Positions 1 through 6,003 of a DNA stretch of 6,728 nucleotides are shown here, in pieces. Every line of letters starts with the position of its first letter. Positions within the stretch are counted from its first letter, which is position 1. Location of the stretch: assembly GCA_012271125.1 (NCBI GenBank), contig JAAXHB010000111.1:1-6728 (forward strand), given 5' to 3'. This stretch comes from Actinomycetota bacterium (GTDB lineage: Bacteria; Actinomycetota; Acidimicrobiia; Acidimicrobiales; Aldehydirespiratoraceae). The translations under genes were made by a program, and so were the position numbers. The notes beneath the pieces were generated by a model, which saw nothing but the letters and a program-made list of their open reading frames with translations, was not told the origin of the DNA and searched no databases.

Positions 1-1148
1 ATATAGAACGTTCCCCGACCTTCAAATGTCGCCGCTGCCCACTTACGTGTCGACGAAAACGGCACACACTCCACCAACTCCCACCCCTCCCCAGCCCCGT
101 CACTAGCACCAACTGCCTTCTCAATAGCCGCCAATGTCGCATTCGGTGACGGATCCGCCTTCACCAAAGCCGCCAACAACTCCATCGCCTTGGTCTCTCC
201 CAAGCCACCCAACGGCTCAACAGAGTCAAAAGAAATCTCACCCGTTGTAATAGTCCCCGTCTTGTCCAAACACAAGGTGTCAACCCGTGCCAACAACTCC
301 ACCGACGCCAACTCCTTGGCCAGCGCCTTACGCCGCGCCAACACAATCACACCCGTAATAAAACTCAAGCTCGTCAACAACACAAGCCCGTCAGGAACCA
401 TCGCCACCGCAGCCGCCACCGTCCCCTGCAACGCCTCCTGCCACCGCTCCTCAGTGCCAATCAGCCGCAACATCAACAACAACGCCGCCGGCGGAATAAT
501 CACGCTCAACCACCGCAAAATCACGTTCACCCCGCCCTTGAGTTCACTGCCCGCCAACGTGAACCGCCGAGCCTCCTCCGCCAGGCGAGCCGCATAAGAA
601 TCCGCCCCAATAGAGGTCGCCCGATAACGCCCCGTCCCCGCACTCGCAAACGACCCCGACATGACGCCCCGCCCAGGGGTCATCTCCACCGGATCGCTTT
701 CACCGGTCAAAAGCGACTCATCCACCTCCAACCCATGCGAGGTCACGATTTCTCCATCGACGACGACTTGATCTCCGGGCCGCAACTCCAGCAAATCATC
801 AGCAACCACGTCCGTTGCCGCTAACTCAACAACAACCCCATCTCGCACCACTCTCGCTTTCGGCTCTGACAACACCGCCAGCTCGTTCAATGTCCGCCGC
901 GCCTTTAGCTCTTGAATAATCCCGATCAGGCTGTTGGAAATGACGACGCCTGCGAACAGCGCATCGGCCGGGTACCCCCCCACGATGATCAAGGTGAACA
1001 TCACCGAGATGATCCCGTTGACCGGGGTTATGACGTTTGAGCGGATTATTTCGCTGAAGCTGCGGACGGGTGCCCTCGGCACAGCATTGACCCGCCCATC
1101 ACGTATCCGCTCCGCAACCTCCTCTTTAGTTAGTCCTAGTTCTGTCAT
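1..1148 (-). CDS. CtpE-like cation-transporting P-type ATPase, N-terminal 382 residues (3' end outside window)
   Basis: Membrane pump that couples ATP hydrolysis, through an aspartyl-phosphate intermediate, to cation movement. I translated the minus strand by hand. The actuator-domain motif TGES is at residues 148-151, the phosphorylation motif DKTGT at 295-299 (phosphorylated Asp295), and PFSSTRKW of the nucleotide-binding domain at 363-370. Hydrophobic segments lie near residues 39-56, 60-78, 206-230 and 243-271, matching two helices before the actuator domain and two after. The short N-terminus (GLTKEEVAERIRDGRVN, 5-21) and the absence of a heavy-metal-binding CxxC domain fit the CtpE group, for which Ca2+ uptake has been reported in mycobacteria; the substrate here is inferred. 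The membrane motif usually PEGL reads PDGL (252-255). ATG at 1148 is the first start after an in-frame TAG 12 bases upstream. The remainder of the pump lies beyond base 1. Family call firm, ion not. Confidence 0.93.
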   Translation of the reverse strand, partial: MTELGLTKEEVAERIRDGRVNAVPRAPVRSFSEIIRSNVITPVNGIISVMFTLIIVGGYPADALFAGVVISNSLIGIIQELKARRTLNELAVLSEPKARVVRDGVVVELAATDVVADDLLELRPGDQVVVDGEIVTSHGLEVDESLLTGESDPVEMTPGRGVMSGSFASAGTGRYRATSIGADSYAARLAEEARRFTLAGSELKGGVNVILRWLSVIIPPAALLLMLRLIGTEERWQEALQGTVAAAVAMVPDGLVLLTSLSFITGVIVLARRKALAKELASVELLARVDTLCLDKTGTITTGEISFDSVEPLGGLGETKAMELLAALVKADPSPNATLAAIEKAVGASDGAGEGWELVECVPFSSTRKWAAATFEGRGTFY

Positions 1149-1154
1149 GACGAC

Positions 1155-1160
1155 TGCCTA
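1155..1160 (-). promoter_or_regulatory. Possible -10 box (TAGGCA) of an internal leaderless promoter for the P-type ATPase
   Basis: On the minus strand TAGGCA begins exactly 12 bases before the ATG at 1148, so a transcript starting 6 bases after the box would begin at the start codon. The same spacing occurs before gpsA and rnhB. The final T of the actinobacterial TANNNT consensus is absent and no clear -35 is visible. The 52-base gap after the deacetylase gene (1149-1200) holds no other obvious signal, so read-through from upstream remains possible. Confidence 0.3.
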
Positions 1161-1200
1161 AACGTGAGTCGGCCTTTATCTTCGCCAGCCCAACTCACTA

Positions 1201-1914
1201 CTAGACACCACTCAATCGTCTAAACCCTTCCCCAAGATCAAAGGGGGAGGAGGTTTGTTGGGCTTGGCGGGTCAATTTGTCCCGAAAGGGCTGAATATCT
1301 TTTTGATTTGAGATTTCGTGGGTGGTTTCGAACTGGGATTCGTGCGCTAGCAACGCCTGCACCTTGGTTTCCAAATGCGCCTCCGTCACAGATTCGAAGT
1401 GATCCGGCTCCTCGCATTCAAATAACAAAACCTCATCAGGGCGATGATGTGCAATTCCGTGCTCAGAAAAAAAGTGCGGGTCTCTTGCAGCAACTACTGC
1501 GTCAGTAGTTAAGAACCCAGCAGCGCGATGATCAGGATGCAGTCGCCAACGCTGCCAAGGGTCATGACCCAAAACAACTTGCGGCTTTAGCTCACGTATG
1601 ACTTTGGCAACAGCACTACGCAACTCCATCGTTACCTCAAGTTCACCGTCGACTGCCCCAAGCATCCGCACCGCAGCGCTTTCACTTAACCGTCGCGCCG
1701 CTTCGGCTTGCTCTTCAGCCCGCCGCTTTGCCAACGCCGCCAAATCTGCTTCAGCATCCCAAGTGCCCTTCGACCCATCAGTCAGCACCAGCAACCCAAT
1801 CTCACATCCCTCCTCAGCCCATTTCGCCAACGTTGCCCCGCACTCAAACTCAATGTCGTCAGGATGCGCCCCAATCGCCAACGCCCTCGCCGGCACCTCC
1901 AAATCCACAGTCAT
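1201..1914 (-). CDS. PIG-L/LmbE-family zinc-dependent N-acetyl deacetylase
   Basis: Predicted soluble metal-dependent hydrolase that removes acetyl groups from N-acetylglucosamine-type substrates; the family includes MshB (mycothiol), BshB and LmbE proteins. The N-terminal signature GAHPDD is at residues 15-20 (from the ATG), giving zinc ligands His17 and Asp20 and catalytic Asp19. The third ligand, His129, lies in HPDHR (126-130). At 237 residues it is shorter than mycobacterial MshB (about 300), so the substrate cannot be named. Two starts compete: GTG at 1917, which shares its G with the cofC stop (TAGTG), and ATG at 1914. I chose ATG because GGGGAG lies 6 bases upstream of it but only 3 from the GTG. 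The arrangement predicts translational coupling to cofC. It ends with TAG at 1203-1201, 52 bases before the ATPase start. Confidence 0.92.
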   Translation of the reverse strand: MTVDLEVPARALAIGAHPDDIEFECGATLAKWAEEGCEIGLLVLTDGSKGTWDAEADLAALAKRRAEEQAEAARRLSESAAVRMLGAVDGELEVTMELRSAVAKVIRELKPQVVLGHDPWQRWRLHPDHRAAGFLTTDAVVAARDPHFFSEHGIAHHRPDEVLLFECEEPDHFESVTEAHLETKVQALLAHESQFETTHEISNQKDIQPFRDKLTRQAQQTSSPFDLGEGFRRLSGV

Positions 1915-1916
1915 CA

Positions 1917-2534
1917 CTAACTCCCCAACCCAACCGGACCCAGTCGCAAAGCCCGTTGCTGGTCACGACTTAGCAAAGCCAAGTCATCAGGCGTGTCCAA
2001 ATCAAACATCAACTTCTCCTCTCTCACAACCGCAACCTCCAAACCCAACCTTTCTGCCTCAGCAATATGCCGCTCAAACGACCCCGGCCCATATTGAAAC
2101 CTAAACCCGACCCCTGTGGGCACACACACAATGTTGGACCCGTCGTCACGATAGTCAGGCACTATGACACATCTCCCCTTGCCAACAGTTTCGACAACGC
2201 CATCAAGCGTGTCAACAATCGCCAAGTCAGCGTGCACTACTGCCACCACATCAAAGTTCGCTAACTCCACAACCGCGCGCTGCGCCGCCGCCGACAACCC
2301 CGGCTCGCCGCACGAAATCACCTTCACCCCAAGACCGACCGCCCACTTGCACACCTCGTCGTCATCGGACACAACCCACACCGGCAACCGTCCAGCCGCT
2401 TCCACCACACGTGTCGCCATTGCCCGCATCAACTGCTCACGTTGGGGCTCGTCTAACACCCCGCTCAGCCGTGACAGCGCCCCAGAAAACGCTCGAACCG
2501 GCACTGCCACCGCAATCCCGCCCGTCACCCCCAA
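1917..2534 (-). CDS. cofC: CofC/FbiD-type guanylyltransferase of coenzyme F420 synthesis
   Basis: Cytoplasmic nucleotidyltransferase that joins GTP to 2-phospholactate or, in mycobacteria, phosphoenolpyruvate, giving the activated precursor of F420. About 205 residues, normal for the family. Visible marks, numbered from the TTG: a PVRAF..ALSRL loop (12-23; family form PVKxxxxAKxRL), GEPGLSAAAQ (77-86; usually GLNxA), a metal-binding Asp103 in HADLA (usually PADLP), PDYRDDGSN (126-134) in place of the D..GTGTN segment, and a C-terminal FDLDTPDDL (177-185; usually DVDTPxDL). Several positions are therefore variants but acidic residues are kept. No ATG exists between the upstream in-frame TAA and the protein; TTG 2534 or GTG 2528 are the possible starts. 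It diverges from gpsA, a pairing also known in mycobacteria, and is the first gene of a run with the deacetylase. The choice between phospholactate and PEP cannot be read from sequence. Confidence 0.85.
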   Translation of the reverse strand: MGVTGGIAVAVPVRAFSGALSRLSGVLDEPQREQLMRAMATRVVEAAGRLPVWVVSDDDEVCKWAVGLGVKVISCGEPGLSAAAQRAVVELANFDVVAVVHADLAIVDTLDGVVETVGKGRCVIVPDYRDDGSNIVCVPTGVGFRFQYGPGSFERHIAEAERLGLEVAVVREEKLMFDLDTPDDLALLSRDQQRALRLGPVGLGS

Positions 2535-2542
2535 GGCATCGG

Positions 2543-2552
2543 AGTCTAGGGT
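2543..2552. promoter_or_regulatory. Overlapping divergent -10 boxes between cofC and gpsA
   Basis: The 24-base gap between the two starts contains TAGGGT on the plus strand (2547-2552) and TAGACT on the minus strand (2548-2543). Both fit the actinobacterial TANNNT -10 form and they share the palindrome CTAG (2546-2549). TAGGGT ends 6 bases before the gpsA GTG, so the mRNA would be leaderless. TAGACT ends 8 bases before the cofC TTG and 14 before the alternative GTG. -35 elements would have to lie inside the opposite genes and are not evident. Confidence 0.5.
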
Positions 2553-2558
2553 TTAGTT

Positions 2559-3617
2559 GTGAAGGTGGAAAAAGCACTGCCCAAGATCACGCCAAAGTTG
2601 ACTCCAAAAATTGCGCCAAAACCTGTCAAGGTCGCCGTCATCGGCGGCGGCTCCTGGGGCACCACGATGGCGCACCTCTGCGCTCACAACACTGAAACGT
2701 CGCTGCTAATGCGTGACAGTGCTTTCGCAATGATCGTTTCAGCAAACCGCAATAACCCCAAGTATTTGCGTGATCATCAACTCCACGAAGCCCTTGAAGT
2801 CACCGGCGACCCTGCCAAAGCCCTTAAGAAAGCCAACATTGTCGTGATCGCCGTCCCTTCTTACGGGTTCCGTCACACCCTGCGCCAACACGCCGCACAC
2901 ATCCCTAAACGTGCCGCAGTTATCTCTTTAGCAAAAGGCCTCGAATCAGGCACTTCCAAGCGCATGTCCGAAGTCATTGCCGAGGAGCTCCCGAACAAGT
3001 CCATTGGCGTGCTCACCGGCCCCAACCTCGCTAAAGAAATCATGTCCGGCCATGCCACCGCCGCCGTGCTCGCCATGAAATCCACCGCCGCTTCTGAAAA
3101 AGTCCGCACCGCGATGGCGCAAAACAACTTTCGTATTTACACCAGCAAAGACATCGTCGGTACCGAAATCGCCGGTGCCACTAAGAACGTCATCGCTTTA
3201 GGCACCGGCCTCGCCGATGGTCTCGGTGCCGGCCATAACACCAAAGCCGCCCTCGTCACACGAGGACTCGCCGAAATGTCTCGCCTCGGCGTCGCCCTCG
3301 GTGGCAAACAAGCGACGTTTTCGGGTCTCGCCGGCATGGGCGATCTCGTCGCCACCTGTTTCAGCACCCAAAGCCGCAACCGCACTGTTGGTGAACGCCT
3401 CGGACGCGGCGAATCCCTCACCGAAGTCATGTCGTCGATGCGCGAAGTCGCCGAAGGTGTGAAGTCAACGTCGGTGGTTGTGTCTCTCGCCCGTTCACTT
3501 GGTGTCGATATGCCCATCGCTGAACAAGTCAACGCCGTACTGTCCGAATCCATCACCGCCGCCGAGGGCTACCAAGCCCTGCTAGATCGCCCCACCACCA
3601 CCGAAACCCGTCCCTAA
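2559..3617 (+). CDS. gpsA: Glycerol-3-phosphate dehydrogenase [NAD(P)+]
   Basis: Cytoplasmic enzyme that reduces dihydroxyacetone phosphate to sn-glycerol 3-phosphate, the backbone for membrane phospholipids. The Rossmann fold begins with VAVIGGGSWGT (25-35). Further family marks are VPSYGFR (99-105), SLAKGLE (123-129), LTGPNLAKE (152-160), the catalytic lysine in GATKNVIALG (206-215, Lys209), GLAGMGDLVATC (256-267) and SRNR (272-275). The core length is normal. It carries an N-terminal extension of about 22 residues made of Lys-Pro repeats (PKITPKLTPKIAPKPVK, 8-24). GTG 2559 is preceded by an in-frame TAG 12 bases upstream; GTG 2565 is the only other near start and would keep the repeats. 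There is no Shine-Dalgarno sequence, and the -10-like TAGGGT placement suggests a leaderless message. It diverges from cofC and ends 68 bases before the AAA+ gene. Confidence 0.97.
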   Translation: MKVEKALPKITPKLTPKIAPKPVKVAVIGGGSWGTTMAHLCAHNTETSLLMRDSAFAMIVSANRNNPKYLRDHQLHEALEVTGDPAKALKKANIVVIAVPSYGFRHTLRQHAAHIPKRAAVISLAKGLESGTSKRMSEVIAEELPNKSIGVLTGPNLAKEIMSGHATAAVLAMKSTAASEKVRTAMAQNNFRIYTSKDIVGTEIAGATKNVIALGTGLADGLGAGHNTKAALVTRGLAEMSRLGVALGGKQATFSGLAGMGDLVATCFSTQSRNRTVGERLGRGESLTEVMSSMREVAEGVKSTSVVVSLARSLGVDMPIAEQVNAVLSESITAAEGYQALLDRPTTTETRP

Positions 3618-3636
3618 CCCCGCAACACCTCAACTC

Positions 3637-3662
3637 GTCTAACCTTGACATAGACAGACATA
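3637..3662 (+). promoter_or_regulatory. Candidate promoter/operator of the AAA+ ATPase gene
   Basis: The 68-base gap 3618-3685 contains TAACCT (3640-3645), a TANNNT-type -10, overlapped by the inverted repeat GTCTA (3637-3641) / TAGAC (3651-3655) with a 9-base spacer. Next come three copies of GACA (3647-3650, 3653-3656, 3657-3660), the outer two followed by TA. The arrangement would suit an operator covering a start site near 3652, but arms are short and no -35 is clear. Confidence 0.3.
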
Positions 3663-3675
3663 ACCACGAAACGAA

Positions 3676-3681
3676 GAGGGG
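3676..3681 (+). promoter_or_regulatory. Ribosome binding site of the AAA+ ATPase gene
   Basis: GAGGGG sits 4 bases before the ATG at 3686 (6 bases counted from its GAGG core). It fixes this start and contrasts with the neighbouring gpsA and rnhB, which have no Shine-Dalgarno sequence. Confidence 0.6.
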
Positions 3682-3685
3682 CATC

Positions 3686-4945
3686 ATGAACGGAAATCCA
3701 TTTACCCCCACTTTCGGGTTGACGCCGCCTTACATGGCAGATCGCGAGGAATGGCTCTCTGAGAAACTTGACATGCTTGAAGCGGGCCCCCGAGACCCTC
3801 GGTTCACTTCAATCCTGATGGCATCTCGCGGCACCGGCAAAACCGTCGCCCTAGAGGAGCTTGCTAAACGAGCACAACAGCAAGGCTGGATTGTCATCTC
3901 TGTAATTGCTCAGCGCAACGCTGAATCGGGAGCAGGCACACTTCATGAAATTGCGGTCGAGTGTGTGAGCGTTCTGAGAGAAGGGCTGCAAGTTGAATCC
4001 AAAGGCACAGTGAAGGTGAAGAAGCTAAGAGTCCCTAAGTGGTATCTAAGTGAAATCAGCCTCAGTATCCCACCATTATCGGGCAAGATATCGAGAGACA
4101 TATCCTCGCCCAATCTGGTATCCCTCACTACACATTTTCGTGTACTGCTAGACGCTGCGTTACGTCGCTGTTGGCGATTTGGTAGGCCAAAGGCAAAGGG
4201 TGTGTTGCTTCTAATTGATGAAATCCACAACCTCACCGTAGGTGAGACGGGTCAAATAGCCTCAGTAATTCAGCGGATTAGCAAGGCAAAACAACGTCCA
4301 CTTGCTTTCCTGGGAGCGGGTTTACCGAAGTTCAGAGCATTGCTTGAAGACGACGGCTACACCTTCTTTCGTCGCAGCCATCGTTACCACCTTGACCCAA
4401 TATCCCATGCAGGTGCTTGCGCAGCGATTCGAGAGCCACTTATCGCCAACGGAGTCACCATCTCCTCAGAAGACATTGAACGAGTGGCAAAAGCCACTCG
4501 AGGACTCGCATTTGCAATCCAGTCAGTCGGATCACATCTATGGAATGAGTGCGGCGGTAGTGGTAACACGGTCACGGACAACCATGTGAAAGTTGCGATA
4601 TCAAAGACCATTGTTGACCTATTGGAGAAAATAGTGCCACGCGAAGGCTCGTTTGACCCACTAGTTCCGCACCTATTGCATCGACTAGCTAAATCTGATT
4701 CTGAAGTGCATTGGTCAGAGCTTTCTACCGATCTCATTGAGGACCGCGCTGGACAGCTGGACGGTATCAGAGATCAACTCGTTGACGATGGTGTGCTATT
4801 TCATGATCCGGTCACAGACACAGTGAACTTTGTCGACGACACCTTCCGCGAGTTCATTCGCACAAAAGAAAACGGCACCAGCGGTGCCAACTACGTTGCC
4901 GCCTGGGGCACCCTCCCCAAACCCACACCAGCCCCCAACCTTTAG
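3686..4945 (+). CDS. AAA+ family ATPase of unknown function with C-terminal winged-helix-like region
   Basis: A 419-residue ATP-binding protein of the AAA_16/ORC-Cdc6-like type; no specific function recognised. The N-terminus NPFTPTFGLTPPYMADRE (4-21) is the short lead-in typical of such ATPases. Walker A is ASRGTGKT (46-53; Lys52, Thr53). Walker B is GVLLLIDEIH (172-181; Asp178, Glu179). FLGAGLP (208-214) lies where sensor 1 is expected, with Ala in place of the usual polar residue, and FFRRSHR (227-233) could supply an arginine finger. Residues about 100-145 are a poorly conserved-looking insertion between Walker A and B. Residues about 318-392 (EGSFDPLVPHLLHRLA onward) look like a winged helix, suggesting DNA or partner-protein binding. 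The last 30 residues are low-complexity. No membrane segment. Base use is lower in GC and less C-biased than in flanking genes, suggesting transfer. A small membrane-protein gene follows, probably coupled. Confidence 0.88.
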   Translation: MNGNPFTPTFGLTPPYMADREEWLSEKLDMLEAGPRDPRFTSILMASRGTGKTVALEELAKRAQQQGWIVISVIAQRNAESGAGTLHEIAVECVSVLREGLQVESKGTVKVKKLRVPKWYLSEISLSIPPLSGKISRDISSPNLVSLTTHFRVLLDAALRRCWRFGRPKAKGVLLLIDEIHNLTVGETGQIASVIQRISKAKQRPLAFLGAGLPKFRALLEDDGYTFFRRSHRYHLDPISHAGACAAIREPLIANGVTISSEDIERVAKATRGLAFAIQSVGSHLWNECGGSGNTVTDNHVKVAISKTIVDLLEKIVPREGSFDPLVPHLLHRLAKSDSEVHWSELSTDLIEDRAGQLDGIRDQLVDDGVLFHDPVTDTVNFVDDTFREFIRTKENGTSGANYVAAWGTLPKPTPAPNL

Positions 4946-4950
4946 GAGGT
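4944..4950 (+). promoter_or_regulatory. Perfect Shine-Dalgarno (AGGAGGT) overlapping the ATPase stop codon
   Basis: AGGAGGT starts on the last two bases of the TAG stop of the AAA+ gene and lies 5 bases before the ATG at 4956. It is the strongest ribosome binding site in the window and supports both the reality of the 59-residue gene and its coupling to the ATPase. Confidence 0.85.
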
Positions 4951-4955
4951 AACTG

Positions 4956-5135
4956 ATGGCTTGGTGGGAATGGGTTTTGACAATTGTTTTTGGAGTAATA
5001 GTCGGTGGTTGGGCTCTTGTGGTTTGCCTAGTGGGTATTGTTGGGTACATCAACGCGTTCACTAGCAAGCGTAAAGGGCGAGACAATGAGGACATCTGGA
5101 TTGCCCATGATGCCGACGAAGGCGACTTCTACTAA
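4956..5135 (+). CDS. Small single-span membrane protein (59 aa), partner of the AAA+ ATPase
   Basis: Not recognised as a known family. The product begins MAWWEW, an aromatic membrane-interface start. One hydrophobic span follows (residues about 7-32: VLTIVFGVIVGG, ALVVCLVGIVGY), then a basic stretch SKRKGR (37-42) and an acidic tail rich in Asp and Glu (43-59, ending EGDFY). By the positive-inside rule the tail should be cytoplasmic and the N-terminus outside. It starts 10 bases after the ATPase stop with a perfect AGGAGGT, so the two genes are almost certainly one transcript. Base use is strikingly G/T-rich (21 G against 6 C in 4981-5040), unlike the C-rich flanking genes. The acidic tail could dock the ATPase at the membrane, or the protein could be a membrane-active effector under its control; both are inference. 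It is short enough to be missed by length-limited gene callers. Confidence 0.8.
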   Translation: MAWWEWVLTIVFGVIVGGWALVVCLVGIVGYINAFTSKRKGRDNEDIWIAHDADEGDFY

Positions 5136-5156
5136 ATTTCCTCTCGTTCTTACTAC

Positions 5157-5162
5157 TAGTCC
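5157..5162 (+). promoter_or_regulatory. Possible -10 box (TAGTCC) of a leaderless rnhB promoter
   Basis: TAGTCC begins exactly 12 bases before the rnhB ATG and is preceded by TAC, giving CTAG as at the gpsA site. There is no Shine-Dalgarno sequence in the 33-base gap 5136-5168. The last T of TANNNT is missing, so this rests mainly on the recurring spacing. Confidence 0.3.
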
Positions 5163-5168
5163 AACCGA

Positions 5169-5957
5169 ATGACTCCGCCAAGCCGGCGCAAGGCACCGAA
5201 TTTGGCGATTGAGCGGGAGCTAGTCGAATCAGGCGTCGGCGTTGTTGCTGGTATCGACGAAGTCGGCAGAGGCTCCTGGGCAGGCCCACTAACGCTTGCA
5301 GCAGTCATCCCGAACTACAACGACCGCATCTACAAAGTCCGTGACTCCAAAATCCTGACCCCAGCCGACCGCGAGCAACTCCACGACCGGATCTACGACT
5401 GGGCACAAGCAATCGCCATAGGACACGCCAGCGTTGACGAATGCACAGAGCTAGGCATGGCAGATGCCCAGCGTCTCGCCGCCAAACGTGCACTCGCCGG
5501 ACTCGACACCAAGGTCGACCATGTTCTCGTAGACGGCTCCTGGGACTTCATCAACCCCCCACCACCAAAACCAACTCGCAAAACACCCCCACCTGACACC
5601 CCCGCCCTGTTCACCGAACCAAAACACGGTGTCACAAAGCTCGTCAAGGGTGACGCCAAAAGCCTCTCAATCGCCGCCGCCTCGATTGTCGCCAAAGTCA
5701 CCCGTGACCGCCTAATGGTTGAAATGGCAGACCACTATCCCGGCTACTGGTTCGAGTCCAACAAGGGCTACCCATGCCCCAAACACATCGCTGCGCTGCA
5801 GGCAATGGGCCCCTGCGCCATCCACCGCCGCGCCTGGATATTCATGGACGACCTTCGCTGGTCAGGCATTCCACGGGTCGGCATCCCCACCGATGCCGAC
5901 AGCACCGCCGATCCCGACGCCAGTTCGTCGTTCCCCCAATTAGCGGTGAGCGAGTGA
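5169..5957 (+). CDS. rnhB: Ribonuclease HII with a proline-rich insertion
   Basis: Endonuclease that cuts the RNA strand of RNA-DNA hybrids and starts the removal of ribonucleotides misincorporated into DNA. The catalytic set is complete: Asp30 and Glu31 in GIDEVGRGSWAGPL (28-41), Asp122 in VLVDGSW (119-125), and Asp162 in VKGDAKS (159-165), followed by SIAAASIVAKVTRDR (167-181) and the NKGYPCPKH segment (198-206) with the substrate-sensing Tyr201. Asp122 and Asp162 are 40 residues apart, against 18 in the E. coli enzyme; the extra length is a Pro/Thr/Lys-rich stretch at about 129-151. The glycine loop reads GRGSWAGP, where many family members have GRGPLAGP. At 262 residues it is longer than E. 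coli RNase HII (198) because of this insert and a C-terminal tail after about 235. ATG 5169 follows an in-frame TAG 12 bases upstream. Confidence 0.96.
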   Translation: MTPPSRRKAPNLAIERELVESGVGVVAGIDEVGRGSWAGPLTLAAVIPNYNDRIYKVRDSKILTPADREQLHDRIYDWAQAIAIGHASVDECTELGMADAQRLAAKRALAGLDTKVDHVLVDGSWDFINPPPPKPTRKTPPPDTPALFTEPKHGVTKLVKGDAKSLSIAAASIVAKVTRDRLMVEMADHYPGYWFESNKGYPCPKHIAALQAMGPCAIHRRAWIFMDDLRWSGIPRVGIPTDADSTADPDASSSFPQLAVSE

Positions 5958-5986
5958 CCACGTCACTTGCGCCTGTCGTTGGCAAC

Positions 5987-5992
5987 TAGCCT
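5987..5992 (+). promoter_or_regulatory. Possible -10 box (TAGCCT) upstream of the 115-residue gene
   Basis: TAGCCT fits TANNNT and sits in the 46-base gap after rnhB, 11 bases before the ATG at 6004; a start 6-7 bases after it would leave a leader of about 4-5 bases. There is no Shine-Dalgarno sequence. The preceding bases CAACTAG recur at 6562-6568 region before the next gene (CAACTAG at 6561-6567). Confidence 0.35.
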
Positions 5993-6003
5993 GAACTGCG
6001 CTT

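Noticed and set aside
190..597. Open frame of 135 codons on the plus strand
   Set aside because: It lies opposite the P-type ATPase, whose catalytic motifs are intact on the minus strand; the composition is low-complexity Ser/Pro/Asn and it has no ribosome binding site.
1598..2104. Open frame of 168 codons on the plus strand
   Set aside because: It runs across the junction of the deacetylase and cofC on the other strand, and gives a Ser/Pro/Ala-rich product typical of an antisense frame.
2535..2539. ATG at 2539 (minus strand) as the cofC start
   Set aside because: It is in another frame and meets TGA after four codons.
3137..3556. Open frame of 139 codons on the minus strand
   Set aside because: It is the shadow of gpsA; the plus-strand frame has all GpsA motifs.
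3645..3650. TTGACA as a -35 box for the AAA+ gene
   Set aside because: No -10-like hexamer lies 16-18 bases downstream; TAACCT overlapping its start is a better -10 candidate.
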